Part shown: one piece after another, positions 17,072 through 26,811 of the stretch
Position numbering within the stretch: position 1 is the first letter of the stretch
How the letters are laid out: every line of letters starts with the position of its first letter
Source: Ramlibacter sp. WS9
GTDB lineage: Bacteria; Pseudomonadota; Gammaproteobacteria; Burkholderiales; Burkholderiaceae_C
DNA: 64,000 nucleotides
NCBI RefSeq assembly: GCF_003797765.1
Contig: NZ_RKMB01000011.1
Coordinates: 124,001-188,000 of the forward strand
Direction of reading: 5' to 3'
Notes under the pieces: model-generated
Database searches by the model: none
What the model was told of the DNA's origin: nothing
Seen by the model: the letters and a program-made list of their open reading frames with translations, nothing else
Translations under genes and position numbers: made by a program

Positions 17072-18255
17072 TCCACCGAGATGACCACGGCGGCACCCAT
17101 GTCGCCTGCGGCACAGCCGGTGAACAGGCCTACGCCACCGCCGGCGAGCGTCAGCGAGTGCGCCAATTCAGCGATGGCGCGCATTCCGGTGGGCGCTTGG
17201 GGGTGCCCGTAGATCAGGCTGCAGCCGAGCGGGTTCATGCGTTCCAGCGGGAAACCAGTCTCGCGGTGCAGCCAGAGATCGTTGACCGCAAAAGGGTTGT
17301 GCGTGGTGATGGTCTTGATCTGGTCGATCGACTTGTCGGCCAGCGCCAGGGCACGAGTCGCCGCGATCGCCGGTGCCTTGGGCATGCGGCCCTTCTCGGC
17401 GCGGGCAAAGGCGGCGGACAGCAGCCGGACCACGGGTTGTCCGCCGGCCAAGCCGCGAGCCGTGTCGCGATCGGTCACCACGGCGCCTGCCGAACCGTCG
17501 GCGGGATGGGTCTGCGTTCCCGGCGTGACCACAGCGTCCGGCTTCGACGGTTTCAGCTTCGCCAAGCCTTCCGCGCTGTATTCGCTGATGCCTTCGTCAG
17601 CGTCGAGAACGACGCGCGACTTCCGGCTCTCGATCACGATCGGGCGGAAGTAGCGCCGCTGCAGTGCGCGGTCTTCCCGCAGCGCATCACAGTATTGGTG
17701 GAAGCGCAGCAAAGTCAGTTCGTCGCATTGCTGCCGGGTGAAACCGCCGTCGGCCGCAGTGCATTCAGCCGTGTACAGCATCGATTCGGACGTCCAGGGA
17801 TCGGCGGCGAACGACTCCAGCACCCAGTGCTCCGCCACCGGGCTGCCGCCCATGGAAGCGCTGCGCGGGTAGACCATCAGCGGTCCGTTGCTGGTGCGAT
17901 CCGAGGTGACTACCAACTGGGTACGGCCGCCGCCCAGCGCCGATGACGCGGCGGCGCTGGCAAGGCACGCCACCGCGGTGGCGCAGGCCTGCGCGATCAT
18001 GGGTCCGCCGACGCTGGTCATGCCAAGCGTCGCGGCGATCAGCGGCGGCGCGTAGAAACTGCGCTGCTGTGGGATGGTGCCGCCGAAGACGAGTTGGTCC
18101 GCTTCGGCCACGTCGAAGTCGGCGTGGGCCAGCGCGTCGCGCGTGACCTGCACGGCCATGTCGATGGCGGAGATGTCGGCGGCCGAGCCTTGCCATCGAA
18201 TGAACGGAGAGGACCAAAGAAGTGGCAGCGGGATATAGGCGTTGTCGAAGCGCAT
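17068..18255 (-). CDS. Divergent thiolase-family protein
   Basis: Predicted 395 residues with the thiolase fold. The acylated Cys region reads AQACATAVACLASAA. A HNPFAVND segment, GHPQAPTG (usually GHPxGxTG) and a C-terminal GCAAGDMGAA (usually CxGxGxGAA) stand for the other active-site loops. The nucleophile is kept but the C-terminal loops are non-canonical, so it may act on an unusual acyl-CoA or lack classical thiolysis. ATG 18255 starts the conserved region; longer frames run into the upstream gene. It lies 13 bp after the Bug binding-protein gene, probably in one operon controlled by the divergent TetR. Confidence 0.78.
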   Translation of the reverse strand: MRFDNAYIPLPLLWSSPFIRWQGSAADISAIDMAVQVTRDALAHADFDVAEADQLVFGGTIPQQRSFYAPPLIAATLGMTSVGGPMIAQACATAVACLASAAASSALGGGRTQLVVTSDRTSNGPLMVYPRSASMGGSPVAEHWVLESFAADPWTSESMLYTAECTAADGGFTRQQCDELTLLRFHQYCDALREDRALQRRYFRPIVIESRKSRVVLDADEGISEYSAEGLAKLKPSKPDAVVTPGTQTHPADGSAGAVVTDRDTARGLAGGQPVVRLLSAAFARAEKGRMPKAPAIAATRALALADKSIDQIKTITTHNPFAVNDLWLHRETGFPLERMNPLGCSLIYGHPQAPTGMRAIAELAHSLTLAGGGVGLFTGCAAGDMGAAVVISVE

Positions 18256-18268
18256 GGGAATATGACTC

Positions 18269-19261
18269 TCAGGAATCGGCGGTGAAGCCGACGCGCTTGA
18301 CCAGGGGTCCCCAGCGGCGCAGTTCCGCCTCTTGCGACTTCGCCATCTCCTCCGGAGTTGACGCATGAGCAATCAGGCCGACCACCGCCAGGCTGTCGAT
18401 GACGGCGCGGTCGTTCACCGCTGCATTGATCGCGGCGTTGGCTGCAGATACGACGGCCGCCGGAGTTCGTGCCGGCGCATAGAAGCCGAACCATTCCTCG
18501 GTGGTGAGTTCCGGAAAGCCCTGTTCAGCGAAAGTGGAAACCTCCGGCGAAAACGGTGAGCGTTGGCGGCCCGAAGTGGCCAACAGGCGCAGCTTGCCCG
18601 CCTTGTGATTGGCAAGGAAGTCGCCGCTGGGTGTGGACATGGAAGCGATCTGTCCACCGACCACGTCGGTAACCCCAGGCACCGAGCCGCGATACGGGAT
18701 GTGCTTCATGTCGACGCCGTTCAAGAGTCCCAGCAGCGCGCCGATGAAGTGCGGCGTGGAACCGGCCGCCGGCGAGCCGTAGCTGGCGTCCTTCGGGTTG
18801 GCCTTGGCCCAGGCAAGAAAATCGCGCAGCGTTTTCACGCTCGCCGGCACCAGCGGCCCGACGGCGAAGCCGTGGTGCATCACGGCGCCGATGGACACGG
18901 GCACGAAGTCCTTCTGCGCGTCGTAACTGAGCTTGCCGTACACGTGCGGGTAGATGGACGTGCAGGAAAACGGCGACAGCGCCAGCACGCTGCCGTCGCT
19001 CGGCGCCGCCTTCAGCACCTCCAGCGCGATGCGGCCGCCGGCGCCCGGCCGGTTCTCCACGACTGCCGGATTGCGCGTGTATGCCGACCCAGCCAGTTTT
19101 TCGCCCACACGCCGCGCGACGCTGTCGCCCGCGCTGCCCGGCGGGAAGCCGTAGTAAATCTTCACCTGGTCGATCGCCTGCGCGCGCGCGGCGAGCGGCG
19201 CGAGTGCCGCAAGGGCGGCACCGCTGCCCAATGTCTGGATGAAATGGCGACGAGTGGTCAT
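18269..19261 (-). CDS. Bug-family (TctC-like) binding protein with Tat-like signal
   Basis: Predicted 330 residues. The N-terminus MTTRRHFIQTLGSG contains a twin-arginine motif followed by an Ala-rich hydrophobic segment, so export by Tat is likely. The mature protein shows the Bug signatures YYGFPPGSAGDSVARR, VVENRPGAGGRIA and YGSPAAGSTPHFIGALL. No TctAB permease is nearby. ATG 19261 matches the signal start; the longer frame upstream reads through the regulatory region. Co-transcribed with the thiolase, it may deliver the acid whose CoA ester the thiolase uses. Confidence 0.88.
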   Translation of the reverse strand: MTTRRHFIQTLGSGAALAALAPLAARAQAIDQVKIYYGFPPGSAGDSVARRVGEKLAGSAYTRNPAVVENRPGAGGRIALEVLKAAPSDGSVLALSPFSCTSIYPHVYGKLSYDAQKDFVPVSIGAVMHHGFAVGPLVPASVKTLRDFLAWAKANPKDASYGSPAAGSTPHFIGALLGLLNGVDMKHIPYRGSVPGVTDVVGGQIASMSTPSGDFLANHKAGKLRLLATSGRQRSPFSPEVSTFAEQGFPELTTEEWFGFYAPARTPAAVVSAANAAINAAVNDRAVIDSLAVVGLIAHASTPEEMAKSQEAELRRWGPLVKRVGFTADS

Positions 19262-19324
19262 GGGATCTGTGAAGAAGAAGGTTGAAGTTGAGGGCAGTGG
19301 CACTGCCAGCGGATATTCCATACA

Positions 19325-19340
19325 CATACACAGGTGTATG
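19325..19340. promoter_or_regulatory. Perfect palindrome between divergent Bug and TetR genes
   Basis: CATACAC (19325-19331), spacer AG, GTGTATG (19334-19340): a perfect 7-bp inverted repeat located between the start of the Bug gene (19261) and the start of the TetR gene (19454). Size, symmetry and placement match a TetR-family operator controlling both directions. Binding is inferred. Confidence 0.55.
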
Positions 19341-19453
19341 GACGAATCATAGGAGTGAGCCAAAGAACTGTGCTCGGGGTTTACCCCAGCACTGCGCGCG
19401 AGGGGCCGCAAGCGCGCGCCAGCCGCAGGAGGGGCGACTATCATTGCGCGACG

Positions 19454-20098
19454 ATGCTCACCAAGACGCCACTCACCGCACGTCCGCGCAAGGCTGCGAC
19501 TGCCCTCGAACGCGCTGTTCGATCAGCCCGCGCACCGAAGAGCGAGCGGGTGCAGTTGACTCCCGAAGACTGGATCCGCGCGGCCACCGACGTGTTGGTC
19601 CACAAGAGCGTCGATGCGGTCCGCGTCGACGTTCTGGCCAAGCAGTTGGAGGTGACCCGCGGCAGCTTCTACTGGCACTTCGCCGACCGCGATGACCTGC
19701 TGCAGCGCGTGCTGGTTAGCTGGCGAGAAGCGCAGACCGAACAGATCATTGCCCGCTACCGGAAGGAAGGCGTCGAGGCCGAGGCCCTGATTCGCGAGTT
19801 GGTGGAACTGCCATTTCATGGCCGCTCCGCGATGAAAGGCTCCTCGGTGGAGCTCGCCATTCGCGCCTGGGCCCGGCGCGACGACATTGCGCGCAAGATC
19901 GTCGATGAAGTTGATTCCAAGCGTCTGGCCTACCTCGAGGAGTGCTTCCTCGCCCTCGGCTTCAAGGCCTCGGATGCGCGCGCCCGTGCTTTCCTGCTGT
20001 ATTGCTACATGCAGTCGGAGTCACTGTTCCGCAACCAGGGCACCGCCACTGACAAGGCCGAGCGCCAACAGTTCGTCGCCACTTCCTTGCTCAAATAA
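19454..20098 (+). CDS. TetR/AcrR-family transcriptional regulator
   Basis: Predicted 214 residues. An N-terminal basic stretch precedes a TetR helix-turn-helix: DWIRAATDVLVHKSVDAVRV, then LAKQLEVTRGSFYWHFADRDDLL. The C-terminal helical ligand-binding domain has no diagnostic motif. ATG 19454 was chosen because the upstream in-frame extension covers the divergent promoter region. It most likely represses the Bug/thiolase operon through the palindrome at 19325-19340, with an acyl-CoA or acid ligand (inference). Confidence 0.9.
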   Translation: MLTKTPLTARPRKAATALERAVRSARAPKSERVQLTPEDWIRAATDVLVHKSVDAVRVDVLAKQLEVTRGSFYWHFADRDDLLQRVLVSWREAQTEQIIARYRKEGVEAEALIRELVELPFHGRSAMKGSSVELAIRAWARRDDIARKIVDEVDSKRLAYLEECFLALGFKASDARARAFLLYCYMQSESLFRNQGTATDKAERQQFVATSLLK

Positions 20099-20132
20099 GC
20101 ACCTGGGCTGGCCGAAGGCGCGCCTTCGCGGT

Positions 20133-21131
20133 TCAGCTCGCCACGGCTTTCTTGAGATCCGGGAACACCTTGCCGATCTTGGCGGTGACGTAGTCGCCGT
20201 ACGTGCCTTCGAACGCCTGCAGGTTGGCGCCGTCCCAGCGGCGGCCGCTGTCGTCCTGGCCGGGGCCGCTGCCGGGCACGGGCTGCACACGCGTGTCGAA
20301 ATCCGGATCGAAGAAGAGCGGAATCGAAAGGCGGTCGCGACCGCTGGTGTTGATCGCGACCCGATGCGGCACCGAACGCAGCCGCCCGCCCGTCATGCGG
20401 TCGAGCATGTCGCCCACGTTGCATACGAAAGTGCCGGGCACCGGCGGGGCGTCGATCCAGCCCTTGTCCGTTCGCAGTTGCAGGCCGCCCACGTCGTCCT
20501 GCCAGAGCATGGTGAGCAAGCCATAGTCGGTGTGCTCGCCCACGCCCCACTGCGTGGCGGAGCCCGCGGGCACGGGCAGCGACGGGTAGTTGAAGAGACG
20601 CAGGAGCAGCAGCGGATCGGCCGTGCCGTGTTCCGCGAAGTAGTCCGGTGGCAGGCCGAGGCCCAGGGCAATGCCGCGCATGAGTGCATGGCCGAGCTGC
20701 GCAAGCGCATCGATGTACGCGAGCACGACGGGGCGGAAGCCGTCCAGCGTGGGCCACAAGTTGGCGCCGTGAAGGATGACGCCCTCGCGCACCCGCGGAT
20801 GGTCGGGGCCCAGTTCGCTACCGAGGTAGAGCCCTTCTTTCCAGTCGGGCCGCCCCGACGTGAGCTCGCCCGCCAAGGGAAAGTAACCACGCCATGCGGT
20901 GCCGCCCGCGGACATGGGGATCGCCTGCTTCTGTTCGACATCCTGCGCGAAGAACTCACGCGCAAGGCCCACCAGCCTGTTGACGAGCACCGCGTCCACG
21001 CCGTGATTGGCCGCGTAGAAGAATCCGTACTTTCGCGCAGCCGCGTCGAGCTGCCCGGCGACCGCCTGCTGCTGCTCAGGGGCGCCGCGCGACACAAGCG
21101 CGCCCACGTCGATGATGGGAAGTCGGTCCAT
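20133..21131 (-). CDS. 2-oxoglutarate/Fe(II)-dependent dioxygenase, isopenicillin N synthase-like
   Basis: Predicted 332 residues. The N-terminal DIOX_N domain begins LPIIDVGALV and includes YGFFYAANHGV. The C-terminal jelly-roll carries the iron ligands His-Asp in GEHTDYG and His in VPHRVA, and the 2-oxoglutarate/carboxylate-binding Arg-Ser in RLSIP. Members hydroxylate or desaturate small molecules; bacterial stand-alone copies are mostly uncharacterised. It is convergent with the TetR gene (34-bp gap) and follows the sensor kinase gene on the same strand without obvious coupling. Confidence 0.9.
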   Translation of the reverse strand: MDRLPIIDVGALVSRGAPEQQQAVAGQLDAAARKYGFFYAANHGVDAVLVNRLVGLAREFFAQDVEQKQAIPMSAGGTAWRGYFPLAGELTSGRPDWKEGLYLGSELGPDHPRVREGVILHGANLWPTLDGFRPVVLAYIDALAQLGHALMRGIALGLGLPPDYFAEHGTADPLLLLRLFNYPSLPVPAGSATQWGVGEHTDYGLLTMLWQDDVGGLQLRTDKGWIDAPPVPGTFVCNVGDMLDRMTGGRLRSVPHRVAINTSGRDRLSIPLFFDPDFDTRVQPVPGSGPGQDDSGRRWDGANLQAFEGTYGDYVTAKIGKVFPDLKKAVAS

Positions 21132-21176
21132 GTCTCAGTGTAGCGGTGCAAGCCGCTGAGCCTTGCGGTCGACCGT

Positions 21177-23522
21177 TCAGGGACGTGCAGGAGTCGAAGT
21201 TCGCGATTGAGCAACGTCCAGGAGCCTGATGAGTGTTGCGCTGTCGACCGGCTTGGCCACATGATGATCGAAGCCCGCAGCCAGCGCGGCTTCGCGGTCT
21301 TGTTCTTGCCCGTAGCCGGTGACCGCGATCAAGACGGTCTGCGCCGTTTCCGGCTGCGACCGCAGGCGCCGAGCCAGCTCGTTGCCATCCATCCCAGGCA
21401 AGCCGATATCGAGCAGACACACATCCGGCTTCTCGACGCGCGCCCGGTCCAGCGCCCGTTGCGGGTCGTGTTCGACGAACACACGATGCCCCCACGTTCC
21501 GAGCAACATCGCAAGCATTTTCGCCGCGTCGACGTTGTCGTCGACCACCATCAGATTCAATGCGCTGCCCGGCGCATCGACATTTCCGGCATGTGCTTGG
21601 GCACTCGACCAGGGCACTTCTTCGGTCAAATGAGGCAGGCACACCTCGAACCTGCTTCCCTGGCCCACACCGGCGCTGTGGACCGCGATGCTTCCACCAT
21701 GAAGCGCCACCAGGCTTTTGACCAGCGCCAGCCCGATCCCCAACCCGCCCTGCGACCGGTCGGGCGACCGCGCTGCTTGCGCGAAAAGCTCGAACGCCCG
21801 ATCCTGCAGTTCCGGCGCCATCCCGACGCCGTTGTCTGACACCGCGATTTTTATCTGGCCCGCCTCGGCTTCCATGCTGAGCGCAATGTCGCCGCCTGGC
21901 GGGGTGTACTTCGCGGCATTGTTCAACAGATTGGCGACGACTTGCACCAGGCGCTTGACGTCGCCCAGGACGAAAGTCGATTCCGGTGGTGTATGGACCG
22001 CCAGCCGGTGCCGGCGGGCTTCGATCAAGGGCCGCACCTGTTCGACGGCTTCAAACAGGATTCGCTTTGCATCCAGCCTGGCTTTGTCCAGCTGCACCAA
22101 CCCTCGGGTGACACGGGAGACGTCGAGCAGGTCGTCGACCAGCCCGGTCATGTGCTTGACCTGGCGGCGGATGACGTTGCTGGTTTGCCCGATTTGTGTG
22201 TCGTCGAGCCGGCCCATGCCCAGCAGGTCCGCGGCGGCCGCGATCGGCGCCAGGGGATTGCGCAGCTCATGGGCGAGCATCGCAAGAAACTCGTCTTTCC
22301 GGCGATCCGCCTGCAGCAACGCCTCTTCCGACTTGATCCGGTCGCTGATGTCCATCTGCGCCACGACCGCGCCCACGATGCCGCCCTGGCCGTCCTTGAT
22401 GGGCGCGCCGGTCATCAGGACCGTGCGCCGGACGGGCGGAACATCGAACGATTCGATGGTCACGATGTCACGCGGATTCTCTTCCCCCGAAAGGATGCGG
22501 GCCGTGGTCCATTCCCGGGCTCCGAGGGGCCGGCCGTGCCTTTCCGAATGGTCGGCCCACCAGCCTTTCCATTGCCTGAATTGGTCGACGTTCCACGGGT
22601 CCGGATGCGCACCCCACAAGCGCCTGTGTGCGGCGTTGGAAAGCAGGATCGCGCCGTTCGCTTCACTCACCACGATACCCACGGGCGCCGCCTGCAACAC
22701 CGCATCCAGGCGTTGGCGCTCCGCCTCGGCCCGGCGGGCGGCCTCCGTCGCCGCATGCTCGCTGCGGCGCAGCGTCTCACTCAGGCGCTTTCGCTCGGTG
22801 ATGTCCTTGAACAGCACGGCCACCCTTGGACCGTCTTCCTCCTGCATCCGAAACGCAAACACATCGAACCAGCGGTTCAGCGCCTTGGCTTCGTTCTCGA
22901 AGCGGATCGACTCGCCGGTCTCGGCGACGCGCCCGTAGATCTCGAACCAGTGCGCCTCGTGCGCGGGCGCCAGTTCCCGCATCGTTTTCCCCTTTGCATC
23001 CACAAGGCCGGTCTGCTGTTCAAAACTCGGGTTGACTTCGCAGAATCGGTAGTCTTGCGGTCGGCGCCTTTCATCGAACAACACCTCGATGATGCAAAAG
23101 CCTTCGTCGATGGAGGAGAACAGCGAGCGGTAGCGTTCTTCGCTAGCCCGGAGTGCGGCTTCGGCCAGTATTCGAAGCTTTTCTTCGATCGTCACGTCCT
23201 CCGCACGGTGAATGATGTGGGTCACCCTCCCCGTCGCATCGAGAACCGGTGTGTTGAGCCTGTCGGCGGCTTTCGTCTCCAGTACGCGGACGAGCGATGC
23301 ACGCAGATCGGCCATACCGTTCGCAGCGGGGCCTTCAGGGTTGTCCGGGAAGACGTCGAGCATGCTCCGGCCGATGATTTCTTCGCGGCGTGTTTGCGTG
23401 GCTCGCAGGTACGCTTGATTGACATCGACGATGGACAGATCGGTGCCCAGGATCAGGTAGGGTGCCGGCGCAGCGTCGAACACAGCATGGAAATTGAGCG
23501 CAGCGATCGGAAGGCTTGGCAC
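21177..23522 (-). CDS. PAS-domain hybrid sensor histidine kinase
   Basis: Predicted 781 residues, apparently cytoplasmic with no strong membrane segment. Three PAS-type domains (about 10-120, 137-250 and 280-400) precede HisKA with phospho-His about 418 in LAHELRNPLAP. HATPase_c follows with DNGVGMAPE and GGLGIGLALVKSL, then a C-terminal receiver with acceptor Asp about 705 in CLLDIGLPGMDG and Lys in VAKPVD. The start is uncertain: GTG 23522 has GGAG 8 nt upstream, while ATG 23606 is an in-frame alternative with no clear ribosome site. No cognate response regulator is adjacent, so the output probably goes to a remote partner. Stimulus unknown. Confidence 0.9.
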   Translation of the reverse strand: MPSLPIAALNFHAVFDAAPAPYLILGTDLSIVDVNQAYLRATQTRREEIIGRSMLDVFPDNPEGPAANGMADLRASLVRVLETKAADRLNTPVLDATGRVTHIIHRAEDVTIEEKLRILAEAALRASEERYRSLFSSIDEGFCIIEVLFDERRRPQDYRFCEVNPSFEQQTGLVDAKGKTMRELAPAHEAHWFEIYGRVAETGESIRFENEAKALNRWFDVFAFRMQEEDGPRVAVLFKDITERKRLSETLRRSEHAATEAARRAEAERQRLDAVLQAAPVGIVVSEANGAILLSNAAHRRLWGAHPDPWNVDQFRQWKGWWADHSERHGRPLGAREWTTARILSGEENPRDIVTIESFDVPPVRRTVLMTGAPIKDGQGGIVGAVVAQMDISDRIKSEEALLQADRRKDEFLAMLAHELRNPLAPIAAAADLLGMGRLDDTQIGQTSNVIRRQVKHMTGLVDDLLDVSRVTRGLVQLDKARLDAKRILFEAVEQVRPLIEARRHRLAVHTPPESTFVLGDVKRLVQVVANLLNNAAKYTPPGGDIALSMEAEAGQIKIAVSDNGVGMAPELQDRAFELFAQAARSPDRSQGGLGIGLALVKSLVALHGGSIAVHSAGVGQGSRFEVCLPHLTEEVPWSSAQAHAGNVDAPGSALNLMVVDDNVDAAKMLAMLLGTWGHRVFVEHDPQRALDRARVEKPDVCLLDIGLPGMDGNELARRLRSQPETAQTVLIAVTGYGQEQDREAALAAGFDHHVAKPVDSATLIRLLDVAQSRTSTPARP

Positions 23523-23733
23523 TGGCGACTCCGGCAATGGTGGAGACAGCGTTCGACTGACTCCGCAATGAGGATCGCATAAATCGTGCGTGGCGGGGCA
23601 GCGCATGCACCATGAGGCCCAACAGTTGGCATGCTCTCCTACACCGCCTGCTGATCCGTTTTTGTAGCATGTCGAGCTACAAGCCAGCCGATCGGGAGGC
23701 ACAGATGAGCAAAGACGCCATTGAACGGTCTCG

Positions 23734-24561
23734 TCATTTGCCGGTCGCTTCGAGTCGGGTGAAGCCCTGCACCGTGTCGTAGATTTTCTGCGCGCCGGTG
23801 AACGTCGGGTTGACGTCTTCCTCGGTCCCGTTCTCGCCATGGTCGTTGTCCAGCCGCCAGCTGAACATGCCGCGCAACTGCTTTTTCATCGCGTACTGCG
23901 TCCACGCGGCGGTGTCGGCCAGCGAGGTTTGCACACTGCCGTTCTCGGTGGCCACGCCGCCCATCAGGAGACCGGGCAAGACACCGGCGCTGATCCACGC
24001 CGGCACGTCGGCCGGTGTGCCGGCCGACGAGTAGTCCTGCAGCTCCAGTGCATCCACGTACTGGTTGAACGCCGTGACGGCGTCGCTGCCGTACAGGCTG
24101 ACCGGCCCGTTGGCCGGCCAGGGCACCGAGACGGCAATGCCCAGGCCGGCGGCCTTGAAGCTCGGGCCGAGCTGGGTGACCAGGTTCGGCACGCTCGACA
24201 TGGATTCGAATTGTTCCGAGTCGATGCTGATGCCGTTCAGGCCCTGTTGCTGCAGGTAGGCCACGATGTTGGCCGTCGACCGGTTCTTGTTCTGCTGGTT
24301 GTCCTGCACCGTGGCGACAAGGCCGGTGTCGCCCACGCCCGCATAGACCAGTGCGCCGGGCGCCTGGGCCTTGAGCTGCGCCAGCACCTGCGACGCGTAC
24401 TGCCCGTTCATGTCCACGGTGTAGCCGTTGGCGCCCTGCTGGAAGATGCCGAAGGCCAGGTTGTAGCGGGTCGCGTAGTCGAGCGGCACCTTCTTTTGAA
24501 CCAGGTTGGCGAGCCCCGTGCTGTTCCACGTGTCGTACCAGGTCGCGATTTCGAAAGCCAT
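23734..24561 (-). CDS. GH18-like (chitinase-fold) protein without signal peptide
   Basis: Predicted 275 residues with a TIM-barrel pattern like glycoside hydrolase 18: AFGIFQQGANG, LVYAGVGDTG, LNGISIDSEQFES, IAVSVPWP, LELQDYSS and MFSWRLDNDHG. The GH18 catalytic motif DxxDxDxE appears as NGISIDSE. The terminal Asp and Glu are retained and the earlier acidic residues replaced. There is no signal peptide although most chitinases are secreted, so it may be intracellular, leave by a non-Sec route, or act on another N-acetylhexosamine substrate. ATG 24561 has AGGG 7 nt upstream. It stands alone between the kinase and the SulP gene. Confidence 0.7.
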   Translation of the reverse strand: MAFEIATWYDTWNSTGLANLVQKKVPLDYATRYNLAFGIFQQGANGYTVDMNGQYASQVLAQLKAQAPGALVYAGVGDTGLVATVQDNQQNKNRSTANIVAYLQQQGLNGISIDSEQFESMSSVPNLVTQLGPSFKAAGLGIAVSVPWPANGPVSLYGSDAVTAFNQYVDALELQDYSSAGTPADVPAWISAGVLPGLLMGGVATENGSVQTSLADTAAWTQYAMKKQLRGMFSWRLDNDHGENGTEEDVNPTFTGAQKIYDTVQGFTRLEATGK

Positions 24562-24680
24562 GTTCTACCCTCTGAGTTTGGTGCGCAAAATGTCGCGGCA
24601 AACCCAGAGGTTGTCATCCTCCAGTTGGAGGAGGCGGCTGGCGTCTTGTGACTGACACATGACATTCTTATGATGCTTTG

Positions 24681-26811
24681 ATGTCAAGCACCGTCGGCGC
24701 CGCAGCCGAAACCACCCCTCTCGCGCGCGCGCCCGGCCTCCTGGCCGGAATGGCCGCGTCCTCGGTCACCATCCCCCACGCTCTTGCGCTGGGATTGCTG
24801 GCGTTCGCGCCTTTGGCCTCGGACTTTTCCCTGGCGGGCCTGGCGCTTTGGTCCGCGGCCTTGCCCGGCGCGCTGCTCACCGTGCTGGCGCCGCGCCGCG
24901 GTGTGATCTATGCGCCGACCACGGTCGTCGCCCTGCTGTACGCGGCCATCGTCGCCAGCGTGATGGGAGCCGCGCCCTCGCTGGCGCTGACGCCTTTGCA
25001 GGTGCTGGCGATTTCCGGGGCGACGGTGGCCTTGGCCTTCGCGTTCCAATGGCTTCTCGGCCTCTTTCGCCTGGCTTCGCTGGCCCGCTTCCTGCCGCTG
25101 TCCGTGATGCACGGCTTTGCCGCCGGCGTGGGCCTGTCGATGGTCATCTCAAGTGAGCCACGGGTTCGGCCTGGGCCAATGGGCGTGGGACTGGCGGCTG
25201 GCCTGGCATGCCTGCGCGGCATTGCTGGTCGTCGTGCTGGCCCGGCTGCTGCAGTTGCGCTGGAAGGCGGTGCCGGGCCTGTTTCCGGCCGTGGTGATCG
25301 TCGCACTGCTGATTGCGCTGTCCGGGTTTGGCAGCCACTTCGTGCCCGCGGCGAGCACGGCGGCGTTTGCCTGGCCGCCCCTGCCGGACTGGCAAGGCGT
25401 GCCCTGGGCCGGCATTGTGAGTTCGCAAGGTACGCGGCTGGTCTCGCTGGCCTTGCTGATGGCCCTGGTCAACAGCCTGGACATCCTGGTGTTCAACCAG
25501 GAGCTCGACCTGGAGCACGGGCTGCTGCATGACCCGAACGCCACGCTGCGCCGCGAAAGCCTGATCGGCGCCGCGTGCGCGTTGCTGGGAATGATCCCGG
25601 CATCGACCAGCGCGTCCCGCTCGCGCATCGCCCTCAGCCGGGCGGGGGCCGCGACCAACGTCAGCCCCATCCACGCCGCCATCATGCTGGCGGTCGCCGC
25701 CACAGGCCAATGGTGGCTGCACTGGGTGCCGATGGCGTGCTTCGCGGGCGCTCTCATCCTGGCCGGCATCACGCAGGTGCCGTCGGCGCTGTGGTCACGC
25801 CGTTACGCGGCCGACGCCCCTGCCGTCTGGACGCAGAGCTGGCTGGTGGCTCTCGTGTTCGCGACCGCCGGCGGCGCGGGCGCGCTGATCGCCGGGTTGG
25901 TGGTGGCCACCTTCGTTCTGATGCGCGCGTCCGCCAGCACCGCGCTGCGCCGCGCCCTGCTCGATGGGGAAGTGCGGTCGCGGCGGCTGCGGCGCGCCGC
26001 GTCCGAGGCGTGGCTGGCCCCGCACATGCGCCGTCTGGCGGTGGTCGAACTGCAAGGCGTGATGTCGTTCGGCGTGTCCGCGCACCTGGCCGAACAGGTC
26101 AAGCAGTCACTGCGGCCGGACCATGACCGCCTGATCCTGGACGCGAGCCGCGTGGCAGCCTGGGACACCACCGCCTGGGTGCGCATGGGCGCTTTGGCGC
26201 GCGATCTCGCGCAGCGCCGTGTCGAAACGGCGATGGCCGGCGCGCAGATGCCGCTCGCGGGCGCGAACGCCCCTGCGCTCAAGGTGTTCGCGGACCTCGA
26301 TCGCGCACTCGAGTGGGCCGAAGAAGCCATGCTGGAAGAGCGCCGGCCCGAGGACCGCCCGGCCTATCCGGCCAACGACGTGCTCGGTGAAATCGGCGAC
26401 GGATTGCCGCCGCACGCGCGTGCGGCCCTGGAGGCCCGCCTGGTGCAGCAGACGCTGGCGCCGCACGAGCAGGCATTCACGGCGGGGGCGGCCGAGGCCG
26501 ACATCGTCGTCGTGCAGTCCGGCCGCGTCACGCTCTCCACCGCGTGGCCGCCCGCTTCGGGCATGCGCCTGGCCACGGTGGGCCAAGGCATGGCCTTCGG
26601 CGAAATGGCTTTCTTGACCCAGCAGCCGCGCACGGCCTGCGCCGGCGCCGAGAGCGACGAAGCGCAACTGGTGCGCCTGAGCCGCCCCGAGTTCGACGCC
26701 TGGGCTGCGGACCATCCGGCAGAGGCGCTGACGGTGATGGGGAACCTGGCGATCATCGGGACGCGGCGGCTGGGGGCGACGACGCGGCAGTTGAGGGCGG
26801 TGTTGGAATAG
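24681..26811 (+). pseudogene. SulP-family anion transporter with STAS and cNMP-binding domains, frameshifted
   Basis: Two overlapping frames encode one protein. The first (from ATG 24681) gives the N-terminal SulP membrane segments up to GVGLSMVI. The second, in the +1 frame from about 25147, continues with QVSHGFGLGQWAWDW, more membrane spans, FNQELDLEHG and TSASRSRIALSRAG. It then gives a STAS domain (VVELQGVMSFGVSAHLAEQV) and a C-terminal cyclic-nucleotide-binding-like domain (VTLSTAWPP, GMAFGEMAFLTQQPRTA). A net +1 shift near 25146-25151 breaks the gene. It is a real mutation, a programmed shift or a sequencing error; the downstream frame shows no decay, so the event is recent or an error. 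An intact protein would have about 710 residues. Confidence 0.8.
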
